Shown in pieces: positions 1 through 12,185 of a stretch of 64,000 bases of DNA. Both the position numbers and the translations under genes were made by a program. Under the pieces are notes generated by a model. The model saw only the letters and a list, made by a program, of their open reading frames with translations. It was not told the origin of the DNA and made no database searches. Each line of letters opens with the position of its first letter. The stretch's first letter is position 1. The stretch spans positions 62,335,501 through 62,399,500 of the forward strand of contig NC_091260.1 of NCBI RefSeq assembly GCF_042477335.2. Reading direction: 5' to 3'. This DNA is from Ovis canadensis (lineage: Eukaryota; Chordata; Mammalia; Artiodactyla; Bovidae).

Positions 1-262
1 TTTAAGTTTTCTCCTTTACCTCATTAACCAATCTGAAGAATGTATCATAACAAAACTAAAGAGTCATGTTAAAACATTTAATGCAGTAACATTTATAAAG
101 AGGATTTTTAAAAATAAAATCTTTGCAGTGTACGAAATTATTTACTAATTTTATAGAAAAATTCCTTGAGTGAATTACTATACAACTATTAAGTTTATTA
201 TGGAAAAGTTGCATAAGTGTCATATGTAAGTTATCTGTGTGTATATATACACATATATATTC

Positions 263-468
263 ATGCATGCTAAGTTGCTTCAGTTGTGTCTGACTCTCTG
301 TGACCCTAGCGCTGTATACCAGGGTCCTTTGTCCACTGATTTCTCCATGGAGTGGGTTGTTATGCCCTCTTCCAGAGGATCTTCCCAACCTGGGGATCAA
401 ACCCATGTCTCTTACGTCTCCTGCACTGACAGGTGGGTTCTTTACTAGTAGTGCCACCTGGGAAGGCA
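263..468 (-). mobile_element. Bov-tA SINE
   Basis: The reverse complement reads as a ruminant tRNA-Glu-derived Bov-tA: the tRNA-like head (gcttcccaggtggc-type start) lies at the right end and the BovB-like end (gactga..) at the left. It is nearly full length and quite diverged. It sits between a TG/TA-rich tract and a (TA)n tract, which suggests insertion into a pre-existing microsatellite. Confidence 0.85.
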
Positions 469-472
469 TAAA

Positions 473-540
473 AAATATATATATATATATATATATATGC
501 ATATATATACAAATACTTACATATATAAGCATACATATAT
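473..540. repeat. (TA)n / TA-CA microsatellite
   Basis: About 12 uninterrupted AT units lie at 475-498, followed by imperfect ATATAC/ATATAG units. The tract adjoins the right end of the SINE at 263-468. A shorter TG/TA tract lies on the other side, at 236-260. Confidence 0.9.
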
Positions 541-1146
541 CCATTATAACTAACTACAAGTGTAAAATATCAAACTATCTATAGTTTTTTTCTGGCAAGG
601 ATACATTTTTGTAATATATTTCAAACTCAAGCTTCAAAACTTTTATGATACACATCTAGTGCTTGCTTAATAGAAAAGTTATTCTTATAAATAAGGTTAT
701 ATGGAGAGAGGTATTACATGACTATGAAGTATGTTATCAAACATAAAGTCAGTTTCCCTTGATATTTATGGCAAAGAATTCATTTATTACCCAAATGTTG
801 AAATGTTATAAATTGCTTATATGTATTTGTATCCAATTAGTATATATTAATTAAATATTTGCAGTATCCACCCTGAAAAATGCTCTAAAAGAAAATTTTA
901 AGTAATTTCTACTATTATTTTAAAACTAATCACAGATTAAGATTTGTATACTTTGACTTTTTCTGAAAGTCTCAGGAGTTCAGTGATTATGAAATAACAC
1001 ACAAATAAATATATTTAAATCAAACAACAATGGTAGTTGTTTCCCAAAGAAAAACAAATGCAAGAAGGCAAAGTCGTTGTCTAAGCAGGCTTTACAAATA
1101 ACTGAAGAAAGAAGAGAAACAAAAAGCAAGGGAGAAAGGAAAATGT
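541..1146. other. Unassigned AT-rich sequence
   Basis: I see no coding frame of any length with protein-like content and no repeat I can name. Stop codons are dense in all frames. Confidence 0.6.
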
Positions 1147-2893
1147 ACATACAACTAAGTGCAGAATTCCAGAGAACAAGGAGAGACAAAAAGGCTTTCT
1201 TCAATGAAAAAAAGCAAACAAATAGAGGAAAACAACAGAAAGGGTAAGACTAAAGATATCATCAAGAAAAGTGGAAATATTAAAGGAATATTTCATCCAA
1301 AGATGGGCAAAATAAAAGACAAAAATGGTAAAGTCTGTATAGAAGCAGAAGAGATCAAGAAGAGATGGAAAGAATATACAGAAGAATTGTACAAAAAAAT
1401 ATCTTAGTGACCCAGATAACCACCATGGTGTGATCACTCACCTAGAGCCAGACATCCTAGGATGTGAAGTGTAGTGGGCCTTAGGAAGCACTGCTACCAG
1501 TAAAGCTAGAGAAGGTACTAGCATTCCAGCAGAGCTATTTAAAATCCTGAAAGATGATGCTATTAAAGTGCTGCACTCAATATGTCAGCAAATTTGGAAA
1601 ACCCAGCAGTGGCCATAGGACTGGAAAAGGTCAACCCTCATTCCAATTATTAAGAAAGGCACTAATAAAGATTGTTCAAACCACCAGACAATTGCACTCA
1701 TCTTCCATACTAGTAAGGTTATGCTCAAAACCCTTTAAGTTAGGCTTCAACATTCCATGAATGGAGAACTTGCAGAGGTTCAACAACCAGAGATCAAATT
1801 GTCAAGAGAGAATTCCAGAAAAAAAATCCACCATAGTTTCATTGATTATGTTAAAGCCTTTGACCATGTGGATCATAACAAACTGGAAAACTCTTAAAGA
1901 AATGGGAATATCAGATCATCTTACCTGCCTACTGAAAAATGTGTATGCAGGTCAAGAAGCAATAGTTACAACCCTGTATGGAACAACTGACTTGTTCAGG
2001 ATTGAGAAATGAGTATGGCAAGGCTGTTTATTTTCACCCTGTTTATTTAACTTATATGCAAAGCACATCATGCAAAATGCTGGGCTGGATGAGTTACAAA
2101 CTGGAATCAAGGTTTCTGGAAGAAATATCAAGAACTTCAGATATGCAGATGATATCACTCTAATGGCAGAAAATGAAGAGAAATGTGAGAGCCTCTTGAT
2201 GAGGGTGAAGGAGGAAAGTGAAAAAGCCAGTTTAAAACTCAATATTAAAGAAAACTAAGATCATGGCATCCAGTCCCATCACTTCACGGCAAATAGAAGA
2301 GGAAAAGGTGGAAGCAGTGACAGATTTCCTCTTCTTTGGCTCTAAAATTGCTGCAGATGGTCAGCACAGCCATGAAATTAGTAGAGGATTGCTTCTTGGC
2401 AGGAAAGTTATGACAAACCTACACAGTGTGTTCAAAAGCAAAGACATCACTTTGCTGACAAAAGTTCATATAGTCATGTATGGATGTGAGAGCTGAACAT
2501 TAAACAAGGCAGACCTCTGAAGAATTGATGCTTTCAAATTCTGGTGCTGGAGAAGACTCTTGAGAGTCCCTCAGAGGGTAAGATCAAATCAGTTAATCTT
2601 AAAGGAAATAAACATTGAAAACTCTTTGGAAGGACTGATGCTGAAGCTGAGGCTCCAACACTTTGACCACCTGATGCAACCAGCTGATGCATTGCAAAAT
2701 ATCCTGATGCTGAGAAAGATTGAAGGCAGAAGGAGAAAAGGGCAACAGAGGATAAGATGCTTGGATGGCATTGCCGATTAATTGCACATGAACTTGGGCA
2801 AACTCTGAGGGATGGTGAGGGACAGGGGAGTCTATTGTGGTGCAGTCCATGGGGTTGTGAGCATTCAAATATGGTTTGGTAACTGAACAACAT
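1147..2893 (+). mobile_element. BovB (RTE-type) LINE, 5'-truncated, old
   Basis: The sequence follows the BovB ORF2 linker, reverse transcriptase and C-terminal region in order. A linker segment lies at 1159-1407 (residues such as KKRWKEYTEELYKK). An RT motif A region lies near 1835-1880 (DYVKAFDHVDHN). The catalytic YADD motif lies near 2140-2165 (RYADDITLMAENEE). The C-terminal part with GSKI, YGCES and RRRKG-type motifs follows to about 2760. The frame is broken repeatedly by stops and indels, so this copy is dead. The endonuclease domain expected upstream is absent. Its degraded tail meets an inverted BovB copy 18 bases further on. Confidence 0.93.
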
Positions 2894-2911
2894 CAATAAT
2901 AAAATAATGAT

Positions 2912-3410
2912 CACTGTTGTTCAGTCACTAAGCCATATCCAACTCTTCGCAACCCCAAGGACTGTAGCACACCAGCCTTCCCTGTCCTTCACTGTCTCCT
3001 GGAGTTTGCCCAAATTTACGTCCATTGAGTCAGTGATGCTATCTAACCATCTCATATTCTGTTGCCCCCTTCACCCTTCAATCTCAATCTTTCTCAGCAT
3101 TAGGGTTTTTTCCAATGAGTCAGATCTTCACGTCAGGTGACCAAAGTATCAGAGCTTCAGCATCGGTCTTTACAATGAATATTTAGGGTTGATTTCCTTT
3201 AGGATTGATGGTTTGATCTCCTGCAGTCCAAGGGATTCTCAAGAGTCTTCTCCAGCATTACAATTCAAAAGCATTGCTCAGGTTTCTTTATGGTCCAACT
3301 CTCAGACCTGTACATGACTACTGGAAAAGCCATAGCTTTGACTATATGGATCTTTGTAGGCAAAGTACAAAGTTTCTGCTTTTGAATATGCTGTCTAGAT
3401 TTGCCATAGG
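2912..3410 (-). mobile_element. BovB LINE 3' end, inverted (first part)
   Basis: This is the reverse complement of the BovB 3' terminus, starting gttgttcagtcacta at the left. It is interrupted at about 3411 by a Bov-tA and continues at about 3621. It corresponds to the repeat often listed as ART2A, which is antisense BovB tail. Confidence 0.9.
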
Positions 3411-3620
3411 TTATGGTGGCTCAGACGGTAAAGCGTCTGCCTGCAATGCAGGAAACCTGGGTTCGATTCCTGGGTCTAGATGATCCCCTGGAGAAGGAAA
3501 TGGCAATCCACTCCAGCACTCTTGCCTGGAAAATCCCATGGATGGAGGAGCCTGATAGGCTACAGTCCATTGGGGTCGCAAAGAGTTGGACACGACTGAG
3601 CGACTTCACTCACTTACTCA
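3411..3620 (+). mobile_element. Bov-tA SINE inserted in BovB
   Basis: Full-length Bov-tA in its sense orientation. The tRNA-like head carries an A-box-like stretch (tggctcagacggta) and a well-preserved B box (ggttcgattcc, near 3460-3471). The BovB-related body follows, ending gtcgcaaagagttggacacgactgagcgact. The pol III internal promoter therefore looks better kept here than in most copies in the window. The element splits the surrounding inverted BovB copy, so it is the younger of the two. Confidence 0.93.
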
Positions 3621-3722
3621 CGTTCCAAGAAGCAAGCCTTTTTTTTTTTTTTTTTTTTTAAATTTCATGGCTGTAGTCACTGTCCACAGTGACTTTGGAG
3701 CCCAAGAAAATAAAATCTGTCA
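3621..3722 (-). mobile_element. BovB LINE 3' end, inverted (second part)
   Basis: Continuation of the inverted BovB after the SINE (cttccaaggagcaag-like, then the tggagcccaagaaaataaa region). It contains a T-run of about 22 at 3639-3659 that is not in other copies and must have expanded within the element. Confidence 0.88.
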
Positions 3723-5256
3723 TGCATAATTGCATTGCAAAGACTTAAATGTAGCCTTATGTCAATGGTAATAGTATTAAAAAGGAGGATTATGTGATGA
3801 TAAAGGAGAAAGAGGTGAGCGGGACACTGAATTTTTCAGTCTTCAGGTCTTTGTCTAGATTTCTTTTTCCTGACCTTATGAAAACTAGTATACACTGCTA
3901 TAGAACCTCTAGAACATGCTTTCCTGCATTGTATTTATTTTGTCATTTTTCCCCCACCACTGTAGTGTAAGCTAGAAGAAGGAAAGGATCATGTCTTTAT
4001 TGCCCAGATCATATGCTCCCTATGTATCACATTGTCTAATGTATTGGAAGTAATCAATCAGCATTTTGAAATCAGTTATTGAGGAAGAATGCACAAATCA
4101 AACAAAATGAAATAGGCAGAAAACAGGGAATAAGACAAAAAGGAAAACATCTATATTGTTGACATTGTTTTCAAATAGAATTACCAACTAATAAGTTGGG
4201 TTCCTTTATTTTTCTATTTTATCTTTAATCTAAAACAGTGTAGAAGTAGACATTTGATATATCTGTAAGAGGTGTTCAAGGGTTATTAGTTAAGTCCCTT
4301 AAAATCAGATTGCGACAACAGAAAGCAAGCTACTACCTTGTGAATTAATACTATGTAGATAACATAGCTATTTTAGCAATGTAGAAATCAATCCACCAAA
4401 AATTATATCAATATTTATTTTCAGAAATTGAAACACAAAATACTTAGGTATTCAACATTCCTGATGAGTCAAGAGACCAAAGAGCAAGAAAACATAAAGA
4501 TCAATTAACTATAAAGGGGAAACAAACAAATACACTTAGAGAAACAAGAGTGGTGTGTGGAATTTACTGAATGTGATAGCTTGCTATTTAAGGGAAAATT
4601 ACACTTGTGCCAAATGTTAATACAAATGAAATATTATAAAATCTCCATCAGAACCTCTGAAGACATAGAAAGCAAATATTCTTCTTTGGTTTATTGTAAA
4701 GTCAGTTACAAATAAAACTGAGAATATTGTTACAAATCGCTGGCCATGGTGGGAGAAACACAAAGCCACAGGAACTTTCAATTAGTCATGAGCTGCCTAA
4801 GAGGTCATGCTCCATTGGGACAATGGATTTGTTTCACTTTAGGTCTGTACTGTTAGGTAAAAGGAATTACTGCTTGAGATATTGTACACTGTGCCAGTTT
4901 CAATACACCAAGAACAGAGTGGCTGTAAATTTTAGAAAATCTATTCTGGGGCACCATGGGGAAAAGTTGCAATAAGGCTGATGAAGGTTAAATAGACCAT
5001 ATATTTTAGCTGGGGCTACAAATCTATAGCAAACTCAAGCCAAGAGAAACAGGTAATGTCTCCAGTTGAAACAAAAAACCTTATTTTGGACTATTGTAAA
5101 AGAAAAATTCTCTGAAAAAAAAGCAATAATGTATGACTTAATGAGAACTTATTTTCTATGGCTTCCATTTTATCTGAATTTATTTTTTTCTGTGTATAGT
5201 CTATAATATTTATGTCTATCTTCCTGTAACTGTATTTTATTTTTTTAAGGAAAATA
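3723..5256. other. Unassigned AT-rich sequence
   Basis: No gene-like frame is visible; an 82-codon frame at 4727-4975 has no recognisable motif. No repeat was recognised. The sequence may be diverged ancient repeat or unique intergenic DNA. Confidence 0.55.
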
Positions 5257-5350
5257 AATGTTAGTCACTCAGTCATGTCTGATTCTTTTGCAACCACATG
5301 GACTGTAGACCACCAGACTCCTTTGTCCATGGAATTCTCCAGGCAAGAAT
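5257..5350 (-). mobile_element. Bov-tA / Bov-A SINE fragment
   Basis: Only the BovB-related half is left (gttagtcactcagtcatgtc to the tctccaggcaagaatg part, read on the minus orientation of the SINE). The tRNA-like head is missing. Confidence 0.75.
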
Positions 5351-8300
5351 GCTGAAGTGAGTTGACATTTGGGTCCTTTGAAAAATGACTGAGACTTGAA
5401 TTATTTTGGTTTACAACATCTACACCATTTAGTGTGCAAGTATTAGTCACAAAATACTTCAATGGTGATAAACGGCATCTGTTGATATTTTTAGTACGAT
5501 TAATGAGTTAAATAAAAGATCAACAGAGAAGAAGACTCCCTCAGATATTCTGGCAATGTAGAAGAAGTAACAGAACTTTAAAAAGCCATAGGAAGAAAGC
5601 TGCTACTGAGAAGCTAGATAATGCTACCACTCAGTGTTGACTGGCACATGCAGTGTTGAAGAGGGATAAGCTTTCCTCTTCTACCTGATTTCACATTTTT
5701 ATCTGGGAAGTCCTCTTTACTGCTTTATTTCTTAGTTAATTTTCAAATATTTTGATTTTTGCTTATTTCAAAGGCAATTCTCATTGGTGTGTTTACATGT
5801 GCTGTGATAGCTTTGATTGTCAGCTCTACTTTCAAGGATGTTTGTACAGCAAAGAGCCTTGAAAGATAGAAATAGATAGAAATATCCTTTGTGGATAGAA
5901 TGCAGATGTGTTTCCTGATGAGTTTGATAAAGATAATGGCTCTGTCTGTGGCAAAGTTTGGGCAACTTCGCTAAGAACCTTCTCATAAAATGGGGATTTT
6001 CTTAACCTTGGAGTTCCTCAGCTTGGGTACAAATCCACTTATCCACTCTAAGTGCAGTGTGCAACTGGGCCTACTTCCAGGTTGCTGTAATGGGATTTGG
6101 GAGGCAAGTAGAAACAAATGTACATATAAAATCAGGCTGCTTATTGTTCAGGGAATAATAAACTCCCTTATTTGTGGCCCAGAAATTACCTGTTTTCTGC
6201 TAGAATCTGTGAGATTGTGGCAGATTCACCTCACAGTTCTTTACATCTGTAACGACAAATTCTTTTTGTGATTATTCATTTTGAGGAAAGACAAAAGTAG
6301 AGCACATATAGGATGAATTTATGATCTGCAAACGTGATGACAGGAAGCAGAAGTAATAGCCTTTTGAGTGTGACTAGAAGAATGTTACATTAACTATTTC
6401 AAAAATATCTTCTTTGAGTAAGAAAAGTCCGTGTTTCTAAATAAGAGGCATTTTGGGTCAACAAGAAAAAAAAAAATTTTCTTTCAAAAGTATCTGCTTT
6501 TGATGGGAAAATATTTTTCAATGGCCAGAGATGATAGACCTATATTTTTCTAATTAGGTGAGGGGTGTTCTTTACTATAGGAAACCTTAGGTAAAATTAA
6601 ACTGATCATTTTCAGGAATTGCTGCAGACTCCACTATTTCAGTTAACATCTTAAATAAAAAATCCTCCCTAATTTCCCATTTCAAACAAGCAACTGAGGA
6701 AGAGTCCACAGTCAAAACTACTGCTGAGTATTGGTCATTATCATCTCCTCTGTCTCTTAGCCACATTTATTGTGAAGGTCAATGTCCAGACATGAAAGCC
6801 TTCTGTCCTGTGAAAGAAGTTAGTTGGATATTACCTGTAAGTCCTTCCTTAGGTGTTGTGCATAATTAAAAAAAAAAAAAACAACAACTCCACCCCAACT
6901 ATTTTTTTATTGTCTAAAATTATATTTAGAAACTAATATGGAGTAAAAATTTCTAATGCACACTTTTGGGTTTGGGAAACTTCCTCAAGATTCTCAATAG
7001 CCAGCTAAAATATTCCATCAGTATGTCTGATTATTTCTTGTTTCATTGGTCTGCTTTTTTCTGACATACCTATTAAAGGATAGTGGTGATATTTTATATG
7101 AAGGGATAACATTCATAATTTAAAAATACATTTTTTTTGCAAAGTCTAAATTTTCAGTGGTTTATGATAAGCAAAAGCTTATATTTTGGTATAGATTATG
7201 TTCAGTAGGATTCAGTAGGTGTTTTTTTTTTAAAAATTATCACAGTGTTCTATCTACTCTATGTGTTGTGTGATTTATATTGACTAGACCTAGAACACTA
7301 TGCATACTTCCTTATGATCATGGACCCCATTCTTGATTGTCTCTCATAATTAAACAGTCAAACAACTGCCCTTTATCTTCACGTGTTAATCTTCCATCAG
7401 TCCATAATCAAAGAAGTCTTCTGTTTAACTAACTACAACTGTATGAGGCAGTCATCAACTATTTTTCTATAGTGAATCTATGTGAAGATTCTCTCAGAGA
7501 ATTTTTAACTCTGTTCAGCTCATCTTGAGTATTTAAATTTGTTTCTCAGCCCTAAATATATTCCTTTCCTCTCCAACCAAAATGAGGTAAATGTCAGGCT
7601 TTGGATTTGATTTAAATTTACACCCAGCTCTTTCATCTCAAATGCACACATCTCATCTGTGACTGCTTATCACTGAGATGACTGAAAGCAATTGCTTTAA
7701 GTGCCTAACTCTATATATCTGAATCCATCTGTAGAACTTTGGTGCCACACTCACATATATCACCATGCCCCAGGCTTCTGTGAGTCTCTCCATGGAGAAT
7801 ATAAGTTTCATAAGACACACACTTGGCCTTGAATCACTGTATTAACCTAACTCCTTTGGCATTCTCTTACAAAATTGGATGAAGAAATTATAGTCAAGTG
7901 TCAAAAATTGAAGACTTGGGAAACAAATAATGAAACACTGAATATTTGTTATACATCTGAATGAAAGTTAATACATACTACTGAAGAAAAGATGTTGCTT
8001 GAGCAGAATTTATTCCTTTAAATATTAAAATATTTTTCCTTGTCCACTAATTACTTTTGCTGTTTGTTAACCAGAGCTGACCCATTATAAATTATACATT
8101 TAATGTTTATCTATATTTAAAAAAAATAAGACAGGGAAATTGAACAAAACAAAAAATCCCAAATTCTCTTAGACTAATAAATAAATTTCAACATGTGAAA
8201 CCTAAATATGAATGTCAAAGATCATATTCACCTCAGCAATATTGTGGATTATTATCATCACAGCAATCTGAAAGCATTTTGTGAATGGTAACTGTATGGA

Positions 8301-8800
8301 ATTTAAACTTGTCAAATTCCTTCCCATACACAAAAAAATCCATCATATAACACTCTCAGTGGTCTGTGAGATAATTATAGATTCTGATTCAAACTAGAAG
8401 TAAGCAAAGTGGATTATTTTTAAAAATTGCTAGTCTGTTTTTCTCAATAAATTCCAGTACTCTGGCATTTTAAAGAAATGCTCAGTAGTCTAAAAAGACT
8501 ATAGAATATGCTTGTGCTTAGAGAATATAATTATCATTTATTATTTTATTAAAATTGGATTAGCTTAATATTCATTACAGCAAACCAAATACTAATTACT
8601 TTCAAATTTGGAGAGTTCTCTCATAAAGTTTCAACCTTTAAAAAATTGTTCTATATGATTGAATTGAGTGTGAACATATGTCACTAAATCTTCCTGTAAA
8701 TCAATTCCAAGTAAGGTGGCATTTACTGTTATGTTACATGTTGATCTATTTCCAAACATGATCTATTACCAAGTAATCTTTAAACCAGCTCCTGGCTCTG
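5351..8800. other. Unassigned AT-rich sequence
   Basis: About 3.4 kb with no convincing gene, RNA gene or nameable repeat. It holds short A-runs (near 6868-6881) and short T-runs but no organised array. The frames at 5768-5986 (-) and 5990-6271 (+) are random-looking. Confidence 0.5.
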
Positions 8801-9200
8801 ATGTCTTAGTTGAAGGTAGCAATATTTCTTAACCCTGAAGGTAACAAGATAAGGATACACTGGTGGTGGGAGGAGGGGAGGCTGAGAATCCAGGGACCCC
8901 ACGCACGTTCAAGTCTAGGAGCAGTTCTACCTTGTGTCCTGGGAAGGATAGACAGAGAATCCATCCTCTCTGAGAGAGGGCCCTCTGGTCTCCAGTCCAG
9001 GGCCTGGCTTCTTGAGCTCTGGAGAGGCCAGTTTAAAAGTCTCTTTTCCCAATTTAGGAGTTAGGGTGGAAGCATAAGCACCTGCCAGGGTTGGGTGAGG
9101 CAGCTTCAGTTCATCTGCAGAGAACTCCCTTCATTGCTCCTTTTATTCCAGCCAGACAGTGTTTTCATCAGTAAAATGCAGAGAAGTTATTCTCAGATCA
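8801..9200. other. GC-richer unassigned patch
   Basis: The block at about 8860-9070 is clearly richer in G and C than the surrounding kilobases and contains an 84-codon frame (8810-9064, +) without recognisable domains. I see no CpG clustering of island grade. It may be an old LTR or exon-like relic, and I cannot name it. The end near 9165 (atcagtaaaatgcagagaag) faintly resembles a MIR core. Confidence 0.35.
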
Positions 9201-9618
9201 CCTGTCCTGTTAATACTGCTTTTTAACATTTAGTCAGTGTACCTACAACAGCCTGAAAGGGAATGCAGATTCATTTTCTGTCGCTTTGTAAAAATCAAGT
9301 CATTTACAAATAATTAAATCATTTATTTTTGAGTGTTTTTATGAATGGTAGATTCCTGGATGCAGTGTTATTCATAATATATGGAAGAAAATATTCTTGC
9401 ATGAGTGAGCAATGGACACAAAAAAACATAGTACATGGCAGTGTGTGATGAGAATTATCAGTTATGGAAGGGAGAAGTTGGTGTCCTTCAGGCCTTTGAC
9501 AGAGGCTGGATTTTGAGCAGGGATGGGATTCAGCTAGCATTCTAGGGAGAGGAAACAGTAAAAGCAAATGTTTCCAGCAGAAACATACACAGCACATTTA
9601 GGGTGAAAGAGCAGTCTG
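9201..9618. other. Unassigned sequence
   Basis: Nothing recognisable is seen. A 92-codon frame on the minus strand (9319-9597) has no motif and low plausibility. Confidence 0.5.
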
Positions 9619-9826
9619 GATGTTCCCTTGTGGTTCAGGTGGTAGAGAATCTGTCAGCAATGCAGGAGACCCAGGTTAGATCCCTGGGTCAGGAATATCC
9701 CCTGGAGGAAGGCATGGCAACCCATACTAGTGTTCTTGGTTGAAGAATTCTATGGACAGGGGAGCCTTGTGGGCTATAGTCCATGGCATCACAAAAATTT
9801 TGAAGAGGCAAGTAAATTAGTGCTTA
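9619..9826 (+). mobile_element. Bov-tA SINE
   Basis: Sense orientation and diverged: head gttcccttgtggttcaggtgg, middle atcccctggaggaaggcatggcaa, and a degraded BovB-like end after 9780. Confidence 0.87.
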
Positions 9827-10112
9827 ACTAGAAACTTATTGTTATAAATGCATATATTAAAAGAGGGGGAAATGAAAAATCAGTGAGCTAACATTCTGTT
9901 TTCATAAAAGTAGTAGAAGAAAAATAAATCTAACTCAAGCACAGTGAAAAGAAATAAAGATTTAAAAAACTCATCAAATAAATAAAAACATATAGTGGAG
10001 AAAAATCACTTCTTTTGAAAAGTTTAAAAAATACTTGGTAAATCTTTATAGTTATAAATCTCATAAATCTCCATTGGCAGTATCTCATAAAGCTGAATAT
10101 ATTGATTCAATA

Positions 10113-10702
10113 ATTCTAATTACTGCACATGGTGACTGCAGCCATGAAATTAAAAGATGCTTACTCCTTGGAAGAAGAGTTATGACCAACCTAGATAGCA
10201 TATTGAAAAGCAGAGCCATTATTTTGTCCACAAAGATCCATCTAGTCAAGGCTATGGTTTTTCCAGTGGTCATGTATGGATGTGAGAGTTGGACTATACA
10301 GAAAGCTGAGCGCTGAAGAATTGATGCTTTTGAACTGTGGTTTTGGAGAAGACTCTTGAGAGTCCCTTGGACTGCAAGGAGATCCAACCATTCCATCCTA
10401 AAGGAGATCAGTCCTGGGTGTTCATTGGTAGGACTGATTTTGAAGCTGCAACCCCAATACTTTGGCCACCTGATGCAAAGATCTGACTCATTTGAAAAGA
10501 CCCTGATGCTGGGAGGGATTGGGGGCAGGAGGAGAAGGGGACTAAAGGGGATGAGATGGTTGGATGGCATCATCGACTCAATGGACATGGGTTTCGGTGG
10601 ACTCCGGGAGTTGGTGATGGACAGGGAGGCCTGGCGTGCTGCAGTTCATGGGGTGGCAAAGAGTCAGACACGGCTGAGTGACTGAACTGAGTTGAACTGA
10701 AT
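10113..10702 (+). mobile_element. BovB LINE 3' end
   Basis: The copy covers the C-terminal part of BovB ORF2 and the tail. The upstream boundary lies inside the codons for the ADGDCSHEIK segment. Frames at 10035-10316 and 10356-10685 together encode the C-terminal domain (YGCESWT, then FGHLMQR, RRRRG and [11 protein letters not shown]). One stop separates them. The ORF ends just before the degenerate CTGAA tail. Confidence 0.93.
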
Positions 10703-11426
10703 TCTCGGTTTATATCCCCAAATTTAAATATGTGTTCACTAAAAACTTGAACCTAAGTGTCACAAGAACTAATTTTTAATTGCTCCAACAGGAAGTTAAT
10801 AGATGTCCATAACTTTTGAATGGGTAAATAAATTGTAGTTATTTACATAACTAAATACCTACTAGAGATGCAAATAAATGACTATACACAATGACTTGGA
10901 TAAATCTCACAGGCATAATGTTGAGTAAATAACCTGCACAAAGGACTACATCATGCACTATTTCATTTATATGAAGTTGAAAAGCCATGCAAGACTAAAC
11001 AATATAGTTAAAGACAGAATTTGTTGAGCTAGGGGGTGACCAGGATGAGAAAGTAAGGGTCCCTGGAAGACTGGAAATGTTTTAATGTCTGAGTTCTGCT
11101 TACAATGTTGAGCTCACTTTGTGAAACCTGAAAAAAGAAGAAATGTTGTTTTTTTTTTCCTTCTGTAGACTCTGTATAATTTAATAAATGTACTGAAAAA
11201 TAAATAAGTCACAGAATTATAAAAAAACATCTATATATGTACTCTAAAATATATGGTAGAATTTATATTCAATTGAAACCCATAATATTCAATTTTCTAA
11301 ATATGCCTTTTTATCTTTTTGAATTTGGAAACGTTGCCTTTAGAATGAAAGTAAATGCAATATTTAAAAGTGATTTAATATGAAGATCCCAGCATGATTT
11401 TATATTATAGATCACAGTTCTTTACT
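10703..11426. other. Unassigned AT-rich sequence
   Basis: The stretch 10800-11110 (ccataacttttgaatgg to caggatgagaaagtaagggtc) resembles an old L1 3' region, but too weakly to call. The rest shows nothing. Confidence 0.4.
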
Positions 11427-11583
11427 AAATAAGCACTGCTGCTGCTGCTGCTGCTAAGTCGCTTCACTCGTGTCTGACTCTGTGCGACCACATAGATGGC
11501 AACCCACCAGGCTTCCCCATCCCTGGGATTCTCCAGGCAAGAACACTGGAGTGGGTTGCCATTTCCTTTTCCAAATAAGCACT
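11427..11583. repeat. 11-bp target-site duplication around BOV-A monomer
   Basis: The word aaataagcact occurs at 11427-11437 and again at 11573-11583, perfectly, directly flanking the SINE at 11438-11572. Confidence 0.92.
11438..11572 (-). mobile_element. BOV-A2-type SINE, single monomer
   Basis: A (GCT)n start at the left (the AGC-repeat tail in element sense) is followed by one Bov-A unit ending gccatttccttttcc. Only one monomer of the usual BOV-A2 dimer is present. Perfect 11-bp TSDs show this was the inserted form, not a later deletion spanning a flank. Confidence 0.92.
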
Positions 11584-12185
11584 AACAAAGACTATTTTGT
11601 GCAAAAAAAAAAAAAAAAAAAGTTATGGATAATTTGGTTTAGATAAAATATTGAAAGAAAAAAAACAGAAAAGACTAACACTTTAAAAATGGTTTATTTC
11701 CAAAAGACTGCACTTTTATTTTTGAAGTCTCTTTATCTCGAAGTGCTGATATGGATACACACCTCCAATAACATTTTACTAAGTTATTTTTTTAGCACTG
11801 CTGAATTTATTAGGCTAAAACTAATTGAGGAAAATATTTATTTGAGGGTATATGTACATACCATCACTGTGAAATAAACAAAAACTCCAAAAATGAAAGC
11901 AGTACCTCTTTAAAACAAGAGAGACCAACCAGCCACTTTTCTGCAAGTTGACTGCTTTGGGCTCCGTCTGACCTTGACAAGACAAAGGTTTATCCTTACA
12001 AACTTACATTTTGCGTATCTTGCTTGCAGAGCCTGCAATAGTTGACTACTTAGGGGCTTAGCAATTGCCTGATACATGCTCATATAATTTGACACACTGG
12101 AGCATCTGAGATGAGGGACTACTTGACAGCAAAGAAGTGATGGAAATTGCCTCCACTGGTCAATACATACATAGAACTGTTCATA
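11584..12185. other. Unassigned sequence with an A-run
   Basis: An A-run of about 19 lies at 11604-11622. No other feature is recognised. Confidence 0.5.

Noticed and set aside
3411-3480. tRNA-Glu gene
   Set aside because: The tRNA-like head belongs to a Bov-tA SINE, with no intact cloverleaf or acceptor-stem closure; the SINE body continues after it.
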